Shown here: positions 25,141 to 33,889 of the stretch, piece after piece | Layout: each line of letters starts with the position of its first letter | Numbering within the stretch: position 1 is the stretch's first letter | Assembly (NCBI GenBank): GCA_023135865.1 | Contig: JAGLSG010000002.1 | Span: forward strand, 1 to 37,881 | DNA: 37,881 bases | From: Planctomycetota bacterium | GTDB taxonomy: Bacteria > Planctomycetota > Phycisphaerae > Sedimentisphaerales > Anaerobacaceae | Reading direction: 5' to 3' | The notes under the pieces: generated by a model | Database searches by the model: none | Told to the model about the DNA's origin: nothing | Seen by the model: only the letters and a program-made list of their open reading frames with translations | Made by a program: the position numbers and the translations under genes

Positions 25141-25226
25141 AATTAAAAATTTAGAATTTAGAATGTAGAATTTATGAGATGGAATTTAGCAAGAATATTT
25201 CTCAATTCTTAATTCTCAATTCTACA
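25141..25226. repeat. AATTCTTAATT-type inverted repeat
   Basis: Left arm GAATTAAGAATTAAAAATTT, right arm CTCAATTCTTAATTCTCAA, between the portal and scaffold-like genes. Related units occur at 4061-4105 (before the GH31 gene) and in the dxs insert. Confidence 0.55.
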
Positions 25227-25236
25227 GGGGGTTTTT

Positions 25237-25761
25237 ATGAGTCAGATTGACCACGATGATGAAATGTTGTCAGAGACAACGCAAACGCAGCAGGAAAATG
25301 ACAGCTCAAAATTTGTACCGGTAGCTGAATCAATCCGCTACAGAAAAAGGGCGCAGAGCGCTGAGAAAAAAAACGAAACACTCGCCGAGGAATTACAAAA
25401 AGCAAAATCACAATTGCAGGAAATAGCCGCCCAGCTCAGTGAAAATCAGTTGGAACAAAAACTAACCGGAAAACTGATTGCTGCCGGAACTGTTGACCTG
25501 GAAACAGCTGTGCTAATTGCAAAAAATAAAATCCAAAGCGAAAACGATGTGGATGATTGTGTTGAGCAGCTAAAGAAAGAAAAAAAATATCTGTTCGCAA
25601 ACACGAGTAATAATTTTACATCCACAGAAAAAACAGCAGCAGCTAAAGACCGACTGCAGTCAACTCAAAGCGTGCTGGAAAGAACCGCAAAAAAAGCAGC
25701 GGCAACCGGCGATAGAGCTGACCTGCAGCAATATCTAAAACTAAGAAGAAATTTTATGTAG
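25237..25761 (+). CDS. Putative head scaffolding protein
   Basis: 174 residues, acidic and rich in Glu, Gln, Lys and Ala. A long coiled coil is likely around residues 35-75 (EKKNETLAEELQKAKSQLQE). A short conserved-looking segment KLIAAGTVDLETAVLIAKN follows, and the C-terminus is basic (QQYLKLRRNFM). Position between portal and capsid genes, coiled-coil content and basic C-terminus fit a scaffold that shapes the procapsid and is then removed. The ribosome binding site is GGGGG. No protease is encoded nearby to remove it. Function is inferred from position and form. Confidence 0.6.
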   Translation: MSQIDHDDEMLSETTQTQQENDSSKFVPVAESIRYRKRAQSAEKKNETLAEELQKAKSQLQEIAAQLSENQLEQKLTGKLIAAGTVDLETAVLIAKNKIQSENDVDDCVEQLKKEKKYLFANTSNNFTSTEKTAAAKDRLQSTQSVLERTAKKAAATGDRADLQQYLKLRRNFM

Positions 25762-25797
25762 CGCAAAATATTCGGCGCTTAAAGAAGGAGAAAGCAA

Positions 25798-26952
25798 ATG
25801 TCTTTTACAGGAAAAGCAACATATTCAGCGGGAACAACTCTGCCGGAAATAGCAGAAGATGTATCCGATATCGTGGCGATAGTTTCGCCTTATGAAACGC
25901 CATTATTGGATGCACTCGGCAATCCGCTAAGAGAAGCGACAAGTACGCATCACGAATGGCTCGAAGATACACTTCTGCCAAATAAAGATGCTGTCAACGA
26001 TAACGCTTTTACAGACCCGGCAGCTGATACCGATTTTGTGGTCGATAACGGCAGCCGATTCCAGGTCGGCGACCAGATTCAAATCGCCGGTTCAAGAGAA
26101 CTGATGCTCGTAACGGCAATCAGCACAAATACGCTGACTGTTGTACGCGGCTACGGCTCGACAACGCCGGAAAATCTCGCTGACAATCAAATTATTAACA
26201 TCCTCGGAAATGCAGCTCTCGAAGGAGCTGACCGGCCAACCGCAAGATTTACAAACCGAACGAGATGCAGCAACTACACCCAGATATTTACAGCGGCTGT
26301 GGAAGTCAGCGGAACCGATATGGCCTCAAGTCAGCTCGGTATGATTGAAGAGCTGGACTACCAGAAACAGGAACGCATCAGAGAGCTGATTCGCGATTTG
26401 GAAAACACGGTAATCAATGGCGGCCAGGCCGCAGCTGACCCGCAGGGAAGTGGCAGCGTTCGCAGGTCAATGAAAGGCATTGTCGGCCATCTCGCTACAA
26501 ATGATTTTGCCACAGGCGACAGCGGTTTTCCAGCCGGAGCTGACCTCGATGAAGCAAAAATAAATTATGCTCTAAGGCAAATCTGGGAAAACAGCAGCGG
26601 AAATGTTGACCTGATTGTTGTTGGCGGATTCCAGAAAAGAAAAATAAACGCTTTCTGTTCAGACAGCAGAACCTACGCAGCTGGCGATACTACGTTCAGC
26701 GATATGGTCAGCGTTTATGAAAGCGATTTCGGCGTGTGCAGAATCGTTACCTCAAGATGGGTTCCGCAGGATGCAGCGTTAATGCTGGATTCTTCGAGAA
26801 TTAATGTGCTGCCGTTGGCTGGCAGAAGTTTCCACTTCAAGCCATTGGCCAGCAGCGGTGATTACGAATGCGGACAGGTAATCGGTGAATATACACTCGA
26901 ACTTAAAAACGAGGCAGCCGGCGGAATGATTCGCGGGCTTAGCGTAAGCTGA
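25798..26952 (+). CDS. Major capsid protein (DUF5309 / SU10-like)
   Basis: 384 residues. The N-terminal segment DVSDIVAIVSPYETPLLDALG followed by THHEWLEDTL is typical of the DUF5309 (SU10-like) group of HK97-fold capsid proteins. The middle has a small beta-rich insert (VDNGSRFQVGDQIQIAGSRE, about 80-100), and the spine-helix region lies at about 170-200 (QKQERIRELIRDLENTVING). GVCRIVTSRWVPQDAALMLD near residue 320 is another family-like stretch. The ribosome binding site AAGGAG is the best in the cluster, as expected for the most abundant protein. A strong hairpin follows at 26963-27012. Confidence 0.82.
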   Translation: MSFTGKATYSAGTTLPEIAEDVSDIVAIVSPYETPLLDALGNPLREATSTHHEWLEDTLLPNKDAVNDNAFTDPAADTDFVVDNGSRFQVGDQIQIAGSRELMLVTAISTNTLTVVRGYGSTTPENLADNQIINILGNAALEGADRPTARFTNRTRCSNYTQIFTAAVEVSGTDMASSQLGMIEELDYQKQERIRELIRDLENTVINGGQAAADPQGSGSVRRSMKGIVGHLATNDFATGDSGFPAGADLDEAKINYALRQIWENSSGNVDLIVVGGFQKRKINAFCSDSRTYAAGDTTFSDMVSVYESDFGVCRIVTSRWVPQDAALMLDSSRINVLPLAGRSFHFKPLASSGDYECGQVIGEYTLELKNEAAGGMIRGLSVS

Positions 26953-26962
26953 TAAATTAAAG

Positions 26963-27012
26963 AGCGGTTAGCGTTTGGCGAACGGATTTTCCCATTCGCC
27001 AGACGCTCCGCT
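26963..27012 (+). terminator. Strong hairpin after the capsid gene (attenuator or mRNA stabiliser)
   Basis: Stem AGCGG..AGCGTTTGGCGAA pairs with TTCGCCAGACGCT..CCGCT around a 12-nt loop. No T-run follows, so it is not a classic terminator; partial termination or protection of the capsid mRNA from 3' decay is more likely. Confidence 0.6.
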
Positions 27013-27041
27013 AAACACCGCAAAAAAGGGGGCAATAAAAA

Positions 27042-27698
27042 ATGCTTAGCTTTTCAAACGATGCTGATGTTCTAAAATATGAGCCGATTCTTTTTGGCCG
27101 ATTATATCCGTCATCACAAGTGCTGCTTACAGGAACCGAAGCTGAACTAACGGGAACAACTTTTGTCGCAAGCGATGCAGATTTTACAGCCGCAAAAATC
27201 GCAGCTGGAAATGTTGTCTATCTGCAATCAGTTGACGGTAAGCTCGATATGGCGGTGGAAGTAGTTTCAGTGGATTCGGCTACGCAGCTGACTGTTTCAG
27301 TGCTTAGAGCGAGCAGCGACTGCGAGCCGATAGCTCCGCCGCCGGCAACGGATGTAACTTATAGAATAAGCACTTTTGCTCCGCAGGCAAACGAGGTTGC
27401 ATTTCAACTCACCGAGCATTTCTCAATTCAGCCGGGAAATCCAACTTCTGAATATGGAGCTGAAAATATTATCGATACGGATGTACTGCGGCAAACGTCA
27501 ACCTTTGCAACAATATCAACCGCCTACGCAATGGTTGCAAGTAAAGATGCAGATGAAATCTTCTGGAAGAAAAGTTTGTACTACCAAAAACTTTTTGAAA
27601 AGGCACGAAAAAGATGCCGTGTTAGTATCGATGCCGGCAGTGACGGCGTATCGGATATTACTATGATGGGCTCGTCAGTTAGAATGCTGCGAGATTAA
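27042..27698 (+). CDS. Putative head-tail connector / head-closure protein
   Basis: 218 residues. The N-terminal two thirds look beta-rich with a LTGTEAELTGTTFVASDADF stretch, and the C-terminal part is helical and basic (FWKKSLYYQKLFEKARKRCR, about 175-195). Position directly after the capsid gene suggests a head completion or connector protein. No specific family is recognised. The ribosome binding site is AGGGGGC before ATG 27042. The upstream spacer contains the hairpin at 26963-27012. Confidence 0.55.
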   Translation: MLSFSNDADVLKYEPILFGRLYPSSQVLLTGTEAELTGTTFVASDADFTAAKIAAGNVVYLQSVDGKLDMAVEVVSVDSATQLTVSVLRASSDCEPIAPPPATDVTYRISTFAPQANEVAFQLTEHFSIQPGNPTSEYGAENIIDTDVLRQTSTFATISTAYAMVASKDADEIFWKKSLYYQKLFEKARKRCRVSIDAGSDGVSDITMMGSSVRMLRD

Positions 27699-27717
27699 AA
27701 TAAAGCGAGAAAATAAA

Positions 27718-28092
27718 ATGAGTATCACATTAGATGGCCAAAACCTGTTCGACTCCGAGCAATTCGAAATCCAAATCGAAAGCTCCAGTCGCGATTCAAT
27801 GGAAAAAACAATCTGCGGACTTGATGGCGTGCTTAGCATTGATAAAGGAAAACGCACCAGGAAAATTAAGCAGACAGGAACCATCAGAGCTAAAAGCCAG
27901 CTGAAAATGAATGCGAAAATAAACGCAATAGAAAATCTTATCGACGGCAATTCGCATACGCTGATAGATGACAGGGCGAGAGAATTTGAAAACCTCCGAA
28001 TCGATGCGTTCAAAATAAGCGATGAAAGAGAAAGCGGCAACGGCATCTGCTGCGATTACCAGATTATTTATACACAGTTAGCGGTTGATTGA
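27718..28092 (+). CDS. Phage-type structural protein of unknown function
   Basis: 124 residues, start ATG 27718, 19 bp after the preceding gene. It contains SSSRDSMEKTICGLDGVLSIDKG and a mostly beta prediction, as in small tail-associated proteins. No signal peptide or membrane segment. Function is not recognised; co-location is the only evidence for a structural role. Confidence 0.55.
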   Translation: MSITLDGQNLFDSEQFEIQIESSSRDSMEKTICGLDGVLSIDKGKRTRKIKQTGTIRAKSQLKMNAKINAIENLIDGNSHTLIDDRAREFENLRIDAFKISDERESGNGICCDYQIIYTQLAVD

Positions 28093-28093
28093 A

Positions 28094-28870
28094 ATGACAA
28101 TAACGAGCGAAAAAATTGAAAAAGTGCGAGCGTTTGAAGTGCCGAATGGCGTTTTTGGCGATGGCCAAATCGTCTCTGCTGCGAAAATAGCATTTGTTAA
28201 ATGGCAATCCGGCTGGAGCGATAAATTTTATCAGGTTTATGTAAATGGTAAATACGCCGGAGCAACGAGCGACAATGAGCAAAGACATATGCTTGTGCAA
28301 ATTCCGGATTCGCCGCAAACAGCTGTTAAAATTGAAGTTTTTGCAGTCGAAGCTCAAAAAGCAAATGTCGATTTCAGCGATGAGGTCGGTTCAGTCGAGC
28401 CGGATAAATCAAGGGTTTGCATACAGCTGCTGCGAAGTCAGGTTTTACCGCTTGATTCGTTTGCTGAAATATACAGCGACAACGGCAGCGGCGAAATCGA
28501 TTACGAAAATCCGATAAATAATACGCCAATAAAAATATGGCCGAGCTGGCAGAGTAAAGCTGGCTTTGCAATGAGCAAATTTGGTTTGAGTGATTTCGGC
28601 TATGATTCATCGGCGGCAATTGGATTTGGAAAGGGCTTTTTTGGCTACGGACAATTCGGTATTGATGCTGACTATATTGAATGGCTAAGCGAGCAGTTGC
28701 CGGCTGGAACATATAAATTCGGCGTAAAAATCATAAGCAAAAACGGCAATAAAAGCAGCAGTGTAGAAACCGGACAAATCACCATAATACCAGCGGCAAA
28801 ACCAGCTGAACATTTGGCGGTTGTCAGCTTCGATAAACAAAACAATAAACTGATATTTAATGTCTCATAA
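28094..28870 (+). CDS. Phage-type protein with Fn3-like domain
   Basis: About 258 residues. ATG 28094 lies just after the stop of the preceding gene (TGA at 28090-28092); a TTG at 28085 is an alternative start. It has beta-rich segments with an Fn3-like end (LPAGTYKFGVKIISKNGNKS, about 200-220). A run IYSDNGSGEIDYENPI is shared with the protein at 30674-31369, so the two are paralogues. Gly- and Phe-rich repeats (GLSDFGYDSSAAIGFGKGFFGYGQFG region) occur in the middle. A surface or tail-tip role is plausible. Confidence 0.55.
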   Translation: MTITSEKIEKVRAFEVPNGVFGDGQIVSAAKIAFVKWQSGWSDKFYQVYVNGKYAGATSDNEQRHMLVQIPDSPQTAVKIEVFAVEAQKANVDFSDEVGSVEPDKSRVCIQLLRSQVLPLDSFAEIYSDNGSGEIDYENPINNTPIKIWPSWQSKAGFAMSKFGLSDFGYDSSAAIGFGKGFFGYGQFGIDADYIEWLSEQLPAGTYKFGVKIISKNGNKSSSVETGQITIIPAAKPAEHLAVVSFDKQNNKLIFNVS

Positions 28871-28905
28871 AAAATTAAAATAAGCCCAAAGGGCAGGAGA
28901 AAATT

Positions 28906-29694
28906 ATGGCTGAAGTATATCCATCTGATAATGAATTGTTGAATATTCAATATGACAGCGAAACCGGAATCGAATATATCCCGACCGGTCAGGCACCGTA
29001 TTATCTGCAGTTTAGAAAAATGCTCTATCGAATGATACTGGCGGCAAAAAGAGCAAACGAGTTGAGAGTTTACGATGAAGGCGGTTTGGATGTCGGCGTA
29101 AAAGACGGAAAATTCTTCAATGGAACCGAGCTTGTTACCGTCAGTGCAACATCGGCAAATACGCTCGCTGATGATAAAGCCAGTATTTATATTTATCTCG
29201 ATGCCGCCGGAAATCTTGTAACGGATGAATATAGCAGCTTCCCGGATATGGCAACAACGCCGCACATTCGGCTGGCAATTGTTGCAACTTCAAACGGCAA
29301 TATAGATTTGCTCACCGATTGCCGCAGCGGACATAATTTTGTGATTCCTTTTTCAGCAGGCGGCATTAAAAAAACAATCGAAGCTCACACAGCTGACGAT
29401 ACGCTGACGCAATCTGAATCCGGCTCGGTGCATACCAATCTTGCCGCAACAGCAGTGGTAACTATTATGCTGCCGGCAGCTGCCTCTGCTGGAACAACTT
29501 TTACTTTTGCGGTGCAATCAGCTTATGAGCTGCGCATTGACCCCGGCGCAGCGGCCATCAGAGATGACAGCGGCCAAACGGCTGACAAATACAAATACGC
29601 CGGCGCAATCGGCGCCTGCCTCGGCGTAGTAGCTGACGAAAACGGCGACTGGGCTGTCGTGGTGAAAAACGGCACCTGGACTGAAGAGGCCTGA
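28906..29694 (+). CDS. Phage-type structural protein, possibly tail fibre or decoration
   Basis: 262 residues, strong ribosome binding site (CAGGAG). The N-terminal part has an aromatic helix-like stretch (APYYLQFRKMLYRMILAAK). The rest is rich in Thr, Ala, Ser and Gly, with a C-terminal domain resembling fibre modules (SAGTTFTFAVQSAYELRIDP, then QTADKYKYAGAIGACLGVV). No family recognised. Position in the structural cluster supports a virion or particle role. Confidence 0.55.
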   Translation: MAEVYPSDNELLNIQYDSETGIEYIPTGQAPYYLQFRKMLYRMILAAKRANELRVYDEGGLDVGVKDGKFFNGTELVTVSATSANTLADDKASIYIYLDAAGNLVTDEYSSFPDMATTPHIRLAIVATSNGNIDLLTDCRSGHNFVIPFSAGGIKKTIEAHTADDTLTQSESGSVHTNLAATAVVTIMLPAAASAGTTFTFAVQSAYELRIDPGAAAIRDDSGQTADKYKYAGAIGACLGVVADENGDWAVVVKNGTWTEEA

Positions 29695-29733
29695 TGAGCA
29701 ATATAAAAAAACATAAAATTCAGCAGGGGAAAA

Positions 29734-30183
29734 ATGGCAGCTAACTTAATACAAAACGGAAATTTTACAAATTCACTTTACCCGTGGACTGCGGAGACAG
29801 GCTGGACTTGGAGCCAAAATGGCGGGGGTTCAGCTCAACAGTATAAGTATCAAAACACTAAACTCTATCAGAACTTCAATACAGAAACAGGAGCTTCATA
29901 TAAGGTTACTTTCAACGTTCTCTATATGCCGGTCAGCACTGTAAATGTTGGCTTCAAGAATGCAAATGGCGATATGGTAGGTGTGGCTTCGTTTCAGGGG
30001 AGTGGTTGGAAAACGTTTGATTTTGAAGCAGAGATTGTTGCAAACCAAATAGCTTTTTGGTTGACATCAAGTGGACAAGTTTTGGCCATTATTGATACTG
30101 TTTCAGTTGTTCAGATTGCGGCTCATCCGTTGATTGGTAATTCACTTACTTCAAACAAGTTAATTCAAAAAGGGTTGGTATAA
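29734..30183 (+). CDS. Carbohydrate-binding-module-like protein
   Basis: 149 residues. It begins NLIQNGNFTNSLYPWTAETGW and continues with KLYQNFNTETGASYKVTFNV and a WKTFDFEAEIVANQIAFWLT segment, which is the pattern of CBM4/9-like galactose-binding folds. A beta-sandwich that binds sugars would suit host or substrate attachment. No signal peptide is seen, as expected for a particle component. Its TAA overlaps the next ATG. Strong ribosome binding site AGGGG. Confidence 0.6.
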   Translation: MAANLIQNGNFTNSLYPWTAETGWTWSQNGGGSAQQYKYQNTKLYQNFNTETGASYKVTFNVLYMPVSTVNVGFKNANGDMVGVASFQGSGWKTFDFEAEIVANQIAFWLTSSGQVLAIIDTVSVVQIAAHPLIGNSLTSNKLIQKGLV

Positions 30184-30674
30184 TGGGAACATATCTCGGC
30201 GATTACAAAAAAGATTCCACAATTTATTTCTGCTGGGACACAAACGATAAAAGCGGAGCAAGCATCACTCGTGCGACCAACGGCGCTATAAAAATTTACA
30301 AAGCTGACGGCACAGCTGAATCGACAGCAGGAATAACCGATACTGAAGATTTCGATGGTATAAGCGGTGTTCATAATTGCAAAATCGATTTGAGCAGCAA
30401 TGCGTTTTACTCAACCGGCAATGATTACAGCGTTGTTCTTTCCGGGGCGGTGATTGATGGCGAAACAGTCAATGCGGTGCTTGCGACTTTTTCAATACAA
30501 AACAGGTTTGCTGCAAGCGAGCTTTTTGAAAAGGCAGCTAAACTGCTCGTCAATAAAGCGGTTCAAAACAAATTGACCGGAGCCGTTGATTATTATGATG
30601 ATGACGGCGAGACGATTCTGCTGACTCACACGCCAGCCGACCAGGAATCAATTATTACGAGAAATCCGAGCTGA
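30183..30674 (+). CDS. Phage-type protein of unknown function
   Basis: 163 residues, ATG overlapping the preceding stop (TAATG). The first ~110 residues look like an Ig-like or small beta domain (DYKKDSTIYFCWDTNDKSGA; then SNAFYSTGNDYSVVLSGAVIDG). Similar small beta proteins occur among phage tail genes. The stop overlaps the next start (TGATG), so translation is probably coupled. Function not recognised. Confidence 0.55.
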   Translation: MGTYLGDYKKDSTIYFCWDTNDKSGASITRATNGAIKIYKADGTAESTAGITDTEDFDGISGVHNCKIDLSSNAFYSTGNDYSVVLSGAVIDGETVNAVLATFSIQNRFAASELFEKAAKLLVNKAVQNKLTGAVDYYDDDGETILLTHTPADQESIITRNPS

Positions 30675-31369
30675 TGCAAATGAAAAAAAAATGGCTAAAA
30701 GAAGCGTTGTTTGCGGGGATGACAGCTAACGCATTTAAGCTCGGCACGGTTTTGACGCTCGGCTGGTTCTGGCAGAGAGTAAACGGCTGCTGCATTTTGT
30801 ATCGCGGCGAAAGTATCGAAGAAATAAATTTCGACGAAATACTTTCCGTAGCTGAATTGCTTGCGAATCAAATATCGCCACCAGGTTACATTGAGCATCA
30901 GAATAATAGTACCAATTATTATCTTGTTCGCAAGGCCAACGGCTGCGGTCAGCTCGAGCAAACGCTTTACTGTGCGGCGAAAATTGAGATGGATGCCAGT
31001 GGCGATTTGGCAAAACCAAAGCCAAATGATATTTTCAAAATAAAAGCTGAGCAGAGAAACAGTAGCACGGTAAAACTGACTTGGTTCTACAATCCAATCC
31101 AGCAGCAATCACCGCCGGCTTGTTTCAATATTTATTGTGACAACGGCTGCGGCCAAATCGATTACGAAAATCCAATCGCTGTAATTAATTACGCAGGCAG
31201 AAAATTCTATAGCTATCAAACTCAATCGCTTTTGGATGGAGCATATTTGTTTGCAATAAGAACGCAAAATTTGGACGGCGTGGAAAACCAGGCGTTTGGC
31301 AAGGTAAAAATTCAAATCAATAGCAGTGAACCGGATTCAATTGATATTTTGAATGCTGAAGCGGTTTGA
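30674..31369 (+). CDS. Phage-type protein with Fn3-like domain (paralogue of 28094-28870)
   Basis: 231 residues; ATG overlaps the preceding stop. Two possible starts, ATG 30674 or the ATG two codons later. The first ~35 residues are basic then hydrophobic (KKKWLKEALFAG...LTLGWFW), which could be an amphipathic or membrane-associating segment. The C-terminal half is Fn3-like and contains FNIYCDNGCGQIDYENPI, closely matching the protein at 28094-28870, including a DNA run ATCGATTACGAAAATCC. Several Cys pairs (GCG, NGCG) are unusual for a cytosolic protein. Confidence 0.55.
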   Translation: MQMKKKWLKEALFAGMTANAFKLGTVLTLGWFWQRVNGCCILYRGESIEEINFDEILSVAELLANQISPPGYIEHQNNSTNYYLVRKANGCGQLEQTLYCAAKIEMDASGDLAKPKPNDIFKIKAEQRNSSTVKLTWFYNPIQQQSPPACFNIYCDNGCGQIDYENPIAVINYAGRKFYSYQTQSLLDGAYLFAIRTQNLDGVENQAFGKVKIQINSSEPDSIDILNAEAV

Positions 31370-31419
31370 GAAACAAACAAATTAATAAAATTAAATGAAA
31401 AATAAATCAGAGATTTAAT

Positions 31420-33246
31420 ATGTCTAATAGAATTGATTTTTTTCAGTCGCAGCAAACCGGGCTGGCTTTGCCGGCAGCGAATGTGTCGATTTTGGTAGAT
31501 GGCTTGCTATGCGATTGTTTGGAATTGCTGGAAATTACAAGAGATGCTCAGCCGAATTTCAGCAGTGCAAAATTTTGCGTAAATCATTCGGCCTGCACAA
31601 ATCCAGATTCGGTTGCTGCTGAAGATATTGAAACTACAATCGCAATAGGCAAAAACATAACTGTCAGCTGGCAATATAATAATCTTTTCCCATCTGCGGC
31701 AGCTGATAGTTTTCCAGTTTTTACCGGCGAGATAGACAGTATCGAAACATCAATTTCAGATGACGGCGAAATAATCGAAGTTCTAACAAAAGATTTTAGT
31801 GCAAACCTAAAACGCATTACGATTTACGGCCGGCGGGTGGCAGCTGAAAATGACTCGACGATATTTTTGGCGGGCGTTGATACGATTTTCAATGAAGACG
31901 GCCGGCCAAACGCAGCGAGCGAATCGGCGCAAAATAATGGCAGCGATTACACAGTTTTTGCAGCTGGTGCTTCGCAGGCAAAGTTTTTCAGTTGTGCAGA
32001 AATTATTAATTATTTGCTTTGCGAGTATCTTTCGGGTGGCCAATTGCAAACGCCGTCAATTGAACAGCTTTATGAAATTACGGAAAATCAGCAGGTTAGA
32101 GATTTTGATGTTACTGGCTTGAATCTTTTGTCAGCTTTGCAAAAATGTTGCGAAAAAGCCGGCTTGAAATTTGCATTTGTTCCGCGTCTTGCTAAAACCG
32201 GCTGCCGAGAGGCAATTGTATTTTATAAAAATTCAGGCGGCAGGCAAGTCGAACTGAATTGTCAGTTAGTTGGTGAGCAGTTGAATGTTTCCAAAACAAA
32301 TATCGCTAAACTTAAAAGCAAAAAAAACTTTTATCCTGTAACGCACAAATATATCGGTCAGGGCGACTTCAAAGTTTACGAAGCAACTTTTGATTTGGTA
32401 AAGGCCTGGGATTCGGCTGACGAGGATACGAATTATGACAAGTTTTCACCATCTACTAATGCTGATTTTTATAAAGTAAAAGATGTTTACCGAAAATGGT
32501 GTTTGAATGAGCAAGGCGATTACAATTCTGTTCCGTACAATCAGGGCGATGCGTTTGATTTTTCAGCGATTTTTCAGAGTGATAATTTTGCTCATTGCCG
32601 CCGTCGATTCTGGCCGGCTCTAACGGCTGACAAATACGGAAATTCGCTCGGCTATTTTTTGCAGGTGTCGTTTGATAATGGCGAAAATTGGTGGCAATAT
32701 CTAAATGCGTTCAATAATCTGCTCGACGAATGCGGGATATGGTTCAGCAGCGACCAGCTCGATGTGCGAAGCTGGGTGGCGGCTCTAAAAGGAGTTTTGA
32801 AAGTTAGAATAACCGCTGCGGTAATCAGTGATGAAAGATTGAATGCTTCATCTGCCACAGGAGCTGTTAATTCCGCTGCGCCGGTAATCGAAGAAGTTAT
32901 TACGCTGCCAAGGCAATTCAAATATCGCAGCGTTTCGGCAAAGAGCATATTTTATAATTCGTTAGATGATTCGCTCGGAGCAGCTGACGTGGTTGACGAC
33001 TCGGAATCGCTGTATGAATTGGTTCGCAGGAAATCCGAGGCAGGTGCCGAAATTATTGAGCGTTTTGAAATTAGCACGCCGCTTGCAGCTTTCGATTACA
33101 ACGTTGGCGATAAAATCACAACCAGTCCCGATAGCAGAGATTTGCTCGGCATTAAAAATGATAATCGAAGCTCGCTGTTTATAGAAAAAGTAAAAATGGA
33201 TTTCCGAAAGCAATGCACGGATTTGACAATTGTCAAAAGAGGATAA
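31420..33246 (+). CDS. Large phage-type structural protein, possibly baseplate or tail hub
   Basis: 608 residues, the largest protein of the cluster. The N-terminal part (ANVSILVDGLLCDCLELLEI, then VFTGEIDSIETSISDDGEIIEVLTKDFSANLKRITIYG) resembles the beta-barrel domain of phage hub or gpD-like proteins. The middle includes QQVRDFDVTGLNLLSALQKCCEKAGLKF, which is common in hub proteins. The C-terminal half has the PVSYNVGDK-like turn FDYNVGDKITTSPDSRD and may be the fold that anchors spikes. It lies near the end of the structural genes. Assignment by resemblance only. Confidence 0.6.
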   Translation: MSNRIDFFQSQQTGLALPAANVSILVDGLLCDCLELLEITRDAQPNFSSAKFCVNHSACTNPDSVAAEDIETTIAIGKNITVSWQYNNLFPSAAADSFPVFTGEIDSIETSISDDGEIIEVLTKDFSANLKRITIYGRRVAAENDSTIFLAGVDTIFNEDGRPNAASESAQNNGSDYTVFAAGASQAKFFSCAEIINYLLCEYLSGGQLQTPSIEQLYEITENQQVRDFDVTGLNLLSALQKCCEKAGLKFAFVPRLAKTGCREAIVFYKNSGGRQVELNCQLVGEQLNVSKTNIAKLKSKKNFYPVTHKYIGQGDFKVYEATFDLVKAWDSADEDTNYDKFSPSTNADFYKVKDVYRKWCLNEQGDYNSVPYNQGDAFDFSAIFQSDNFAHCRRRFWPALTADKYGNSLGYFLQVSFDNGENWWQYLNAFNNLLDECGIWFSSDQLDVRSWVAALKGVLKVRITAAVISDERLNASSATGAVNSAAPVIEEVITLPRQFKYRSVSAKSIFYNSLDDSLGAADVVDDSESLYELVRRKSEAGAEIIERFEISTPLAAFDYNVGDKITTSPDSRDLLGIKNDNRSSLFIEKVKMDFRKQCTDLTIVKRG

Positions 33247-33251
33247 GTTTT

Positions 33252-33587
33252 ATGAGCGACAGCGAAAATATTTTGAATTCCCAGCAGGAACTAAATCGGC
33301 TTTCTCGCAAGGGGCTGCAGGAAACAACGGAAAAAGCAATCGTTACAATGCCCGGCGACAGGAGCAATGCTTTTGCTATCGTTGTGAACAGCTGCGCAAA
33401 TTACAATGTCTATAATGTGCAGATGGTTGAAGTCGGCCCGGCTGGAACGCTGCCTGTGGAAATATGCCAGGAAGTCGAAGCGGTGAATCTTGCTGAACCA
33501 TTTTTGCAGCAGGGACAACTGCCAAGTTGGACATATTCGGTGATGTTCAGGGCGGGTGAAAAAAACGTTTTTTATGCAAAGGTGTAA
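33252..33587 (+). CDS. Phage-type protein of unknown function
   Basis: 111 residues from ATG 33252, which has AGAGGA eight bases upstream; a longer frame from 33213 overlaps the preceding gene and is not favoured. It is acidic with a likely helical N-terminus and a C-terminal beta segment (PSWTYSVMFRAGEKNVFYAKV). No signal peptide. The gap to the preceding gene is 5 bp and to the next 2 bp. Function not recognised. Confidence 0.55.
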   Translation: MSDSENILNSQQELNRLSRKGLQETTEKAIVTMPGDRSNAFAIVVNSCANYNVYNVQMVEVGPAGTLPVEICQEVEAVNLAEPFLQQGQLPSWTYSVMFRAGEKNVFYAKV

Positions 33588-33589
33588 AA

Positions 33590-33844
33590 GTGAATAAAGA
33601 GAACATTAAAAACTGGCAGTTCAATCGGCAAATCAATCTTTCCGTTTTGGTTCAGCTGACTTTTTTAGCTTCGCTGATTGTCGGCAGCTGGGTGAATTTG
33701 CAGCGTCAACTGGATTTACTTCAGAAAGACGTGAGTATTCTTTTGCAGTGCCAGAAAAATTTTGAACAGAAACTCGAATCACTCTCGGCAAAAACCATCG
33801 CACACGAATACCGTTTGAGGGCGGTGGAAAATAGTCAAAGATGA
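33590..33844 (+). CDS. Small single-pass membrane protein with coiled coil (holin- or spanin-like)
   Basis: 84 residues, start GTG 33590, AAAGG eight bases upstream. One hydrophobic segment (about residues 16-33, LSVLVQLTFLASLIVGSWV) follows a basic N-terminus and is followed by a heptad-like coiled coil to the C-terminus. Such proteins occur in phage lysis modules and as anchor subunits. It is followed 45 bp later by a lipoprotein gene, as in i-spanin/o-spanin pairs. No endolysin was seen nearby. The lysis role is inferred. Confidence 0.5.
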   Translation: MNKENIKNWQFNRQINLSVLVQLTFLASLIVGSWVNLQRQLDLLQKDVSILLQCQKNFEQKLESLSAKTIAHEYRLRAVENSQR

Positions 33845-33889
33845 AATCAGAATAAGTAATGAAAAAATAAATGAATTGGGGGTTACAAA

